This document shows, one piece after another, positions 26,133 to 64,000 of a stretch of DNA of 64,000 nt. The position numbers were made by a program, and so were the translations under genes. The first letter of the stretch is position 1. Each line of letters starts with the position of its first letter. The notes under the pieces were generated by a model that had not been told where the DNA came from, searched no databases, and was given only the letters and a program-made list of their open reading frames with translations. The DNA is from Synaphobranchus kaupii. Taxonomy: Eukaryota; Chordata; Actinopteri; Anguilliformes; Synaphobranchidae. The stretch lies in assembly GCA_029718625.1 (NCBI GenBank), contig CM056383.1:18624722-18688721 (forward strand). The letters run 5' to 3'.

Positions 26133-27107
26133 TTTATTCCCGGTGTATTTATTCGTAAAAAGAAAAAGATATACATTTGTTCACCATTCTGTTGAATGAC
26201 TTAAATATTCTTTACTGGAAAAGTGGTAATTATTCCATTAACAATATTCTGTAAATGGTCATATTTTACAGAAACCCCTGTGAACAGTGCCTATCCCTCA
26301 CGCCAAAATGACATAAGGATTAGAGAGCCTCACACTTGATTAGAGAGCCTCACACGTGAAATTGCTTCTCCCATCTATGAAATACCATGGCTTGCCTATA
26401 TGTGATACATGAATGAACTGAGTCATAAGCCACAGGTTTTGGGCTGGAGCAAATTTTATCATGTTTACTCCGTGTACATGTAGACTGCGCCAAGTGAGCT
26501 GTATGAACGGATCTCCGCTGGTGTCATACAGATCACCAGGTGTGGCATCATGACTCATCCTGCTTCCTGTGGTTCATTTGCCTTCAAATCCTGGTTTTGT
26601 TTCCGGCCAAGGCAGCAGTTTATTGCTATGCATTGCTAAAGGTGTTAAAAATCTCCTTCGTCACGAGCCAGAAGCATTCAGAGGTAAACACCTGAATGAT
26701 GCTGGATCTGCGCTTGATGTTTCTACAAGCCACTAATGGCCGCTCACATGCCAAGTCCTCATTGCTTCTTGAACGCTTCCTGTAGAAATGTAGAAATGCT
26801 CCACTCTCAGCCCGGGGGCTGACAGGGGCTTTCTGATCCTCGTGGTAATGTTTTGCTGTCTGTAATCCTTCATAAGGCAACTCAAGATCAGCAGGAAGCT
26901 GTTCTCTTCACGTACACCACCAGCCCCGCGGAGGGCCTAGCGAGTCCCTGTCCTTCTTCGCTCTCCCGGGAAGTTGTCTATAACTTTGTCGTTTCATCTA
27001 AACATTTTAAATTTGCACCTTACTTCCCGCCCACCCCTCCCTCCCCCCTTTGTTGAATTCCCGTCTTTTTGATGTGGCAGAGGCGACGGTTTCCCTGGTA
27101 CGTACGC
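26133..27107 (-). other. probable epha3 3' UTR with candidate polyadenylation signals
   Basis: Reading on the minus strand past the stop codon, AATAAA hexamers occur at 26153-26148 and 26138-26133, about 960 nt from the stop. No frame in this stretch is convincing as a gene. Eph 3' UTRs can be much longer, so these are candidates only; transcript ends would decide. Confidence 0.3.
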
Positions 27108-62744
<35,637 letters not shown>

Positions 62745-64000
62745 CTGCAAGGGAAAAACAGACTGCAGGATCAGCGAGAATACAAAAATAAGTGGCAACA
62801 CAAGTATCCTCATACTATCAACCATGTAGGTTTAATTGAGTTTATTCATGTTTAATGAATGCAATTCTGTCTTTAAGAGATTTCTTTGGATAGTATTGAA
62901 AAGAGAAAATAGCTTATAATGTAAAGCATTTAAAAAACACATCTTGATGTAACAGTTTCATTATCTGTTATTTTTCATCTTCAAAAGCAATAATTTCTTT
63001 TTAAAGAGATCAAACTGAAATAGCCATGCGAATTGAAGAGAATTATATTCATCCAACCAAAAATTATATTTGCTATCTATGTGTCAAGTTTTTGTTGCCC
63101 GCTTGAAAGACACCTAGGGTAACAGTATGATAATATGAAAAGTAGCAAAATTATTTAATATATGAACCATTTGTAAATCCACTCATTGGTCACTGGGACT
63201 CAGTATCTGCTTGAAACTATCCATTGAACAAACTTCCTTGAATGAGTTCGTATCTTTGTAATTATATTGCCTGGAAGATGATTTAAATAAACAATGCATA
63301 TTTAATTGCTCAGTAAGATGTTCAGTTAAATATTATATATTGTTAAATCAACTCTTATAAGTACATGGTATTGTGATTACATTCTGATTACAGTACATTT
63401 GATCCCTATAAGACTCATTTAAACTTTGTTGGAGTAACACTGAAGATTTTACTGTGCTGCATGTTAAGTGATTATAATAAATGTGTGAATTCATAAATAA
63501 AGTTGTATTTTTTGTTGTTGTTTTTTTGTAAAAATGTATTTGCTCAGATAATAATAGCCCTACGGTTTATTTAAAAGTAACTCTGGAGAATGGTTCCCTG
63601 TGCTTATTCAGTACATAACTCCTTTTTCTGCAGGAGGTTTGAATTGCGTGACATTATCTACCCCAGCGTCAGACTTCAGGGACTCATTGTGCTTGATTTA
63701 GAGAAAACTGTGGGGGGTTAAATTTGATATCCCAGGAGGTTGTTACCCAGACTCCCCTGCCGCATTGCTGTGCACTCCATTAAACCCAGTCAGGCAGTGA
63801 GGACGGGTGCTGGGAAGAACTATACAACACTGCAGGAGTTAGGATAATTGGAACACACATCCCAGTGAGGTGTTAACTGATTTTCCTTCGCACCAACTGG
63901 CACACCTCTTATGGATAGATGTTCCAGATAAATGTCACTTGAAAAACAAAGTTAACAATCTGCTGCCTCTACATTGAACAGAACCTTCTTCTGCTCATAG
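62745..64000 (-). other. epha3 intron upstream of the glycine-loop exon
   Basis: Holds MITE copy 3 at 63340-63464. No further exon is recognised up to the window edge, so the next upstream exon (juxtamembrane and first part of the kinase) lies beyond 64000. Confidence 0.5.
63340..63464. mobile_element. gcacagtaaaat MITE, copy 3
   Basis: Contains aaatcaactct, agtacatttgatccct, and ends gattttactgtgc, the inverted form of the family's left end. Confidence 0.6.

Overview
The window is vertebrate nuclear DNA, almost certainly teleost fish. It is AT-rich and crowded with Tc1-like transposons, short inverted-repeat elements (MITEs), hAT- and TTAA-type elements, microsatellites and one LTR retrotransposon. 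One terminal inverted repeat matches the salmonid Tc1 (Sleeping Beauty) type. The species cannot be fixed from the sequence.

The only host gene I can support is the 3' half of an Eph receptor tyrosine kinase, best match epha3, on the minus strand. Seven coding exons lie at 62559-62744, 47070-47131, 46680-46889, 43276-43425, 41248-41438, 31831-31986 and 27108-27213 (stop at 27108-27110). All have GT/AG borders and compatible phases. Together they encode about 353 residues: the kinase domain from the glycine-rich loop onward, then the SAM domain and a C-terminal PVPV tail. The ectodomain, transmembrane segment and promoter lie beyond position 64000. A decayed copy of the 150-nt kinase exon sits about 0.8 kb downstream of the real one, at about 42462-42603.

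Region 1-27 kb is downstream of the gene. It holds no convincing host gene, but does hold a tRNA-like foldback (3.9-4.6 kb), a hAT MITE with a perfect 8-bp target duplication (4797-5004), arrays of a GGTTCT/AGAACC motif, a 1.15-kb foldback with Sleeping Beauty-type ends (7498-8647), a TTAA-type element carrying a Tc1 relic (10160-11146), and a second foldback (22712-23790). Region 27-47 kb is the gene's 3' introns. It contains an unclassified 3-kb inverted-repeat transposon (32241-35255) with a Tc1 relic nested inside it, a nearly intact Tc1 transposon in a TA microsatellite (37264-38782), and a third copy of the foldback core (39110-39774).

Region 47-62.5 kb is one 15.4-kb intron. It holds a 1.95-kb GGGCCC-ended element (52729-54676) and a Tc1 element (55565-62492) split by a gypsy-type chromovirus (56070-62183) with 789-bp LTRs and a 5-bp target duplication. 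The gypsy copy is frameshifted, but its cis signals are clear. Eleven bases at the predicted 5' end of its RNA are complementary to the bases just inside its 5' LTR, as expected for Tf1/sushi-type self-priming.

The most notable patterns are this self-priming signature, one foldback core carried inside unrelated Tc1 ends at three sites, the decayed kinase exon, and the 3-kb unclassified transposon. All calls are from reading the sequence; no database was searched.
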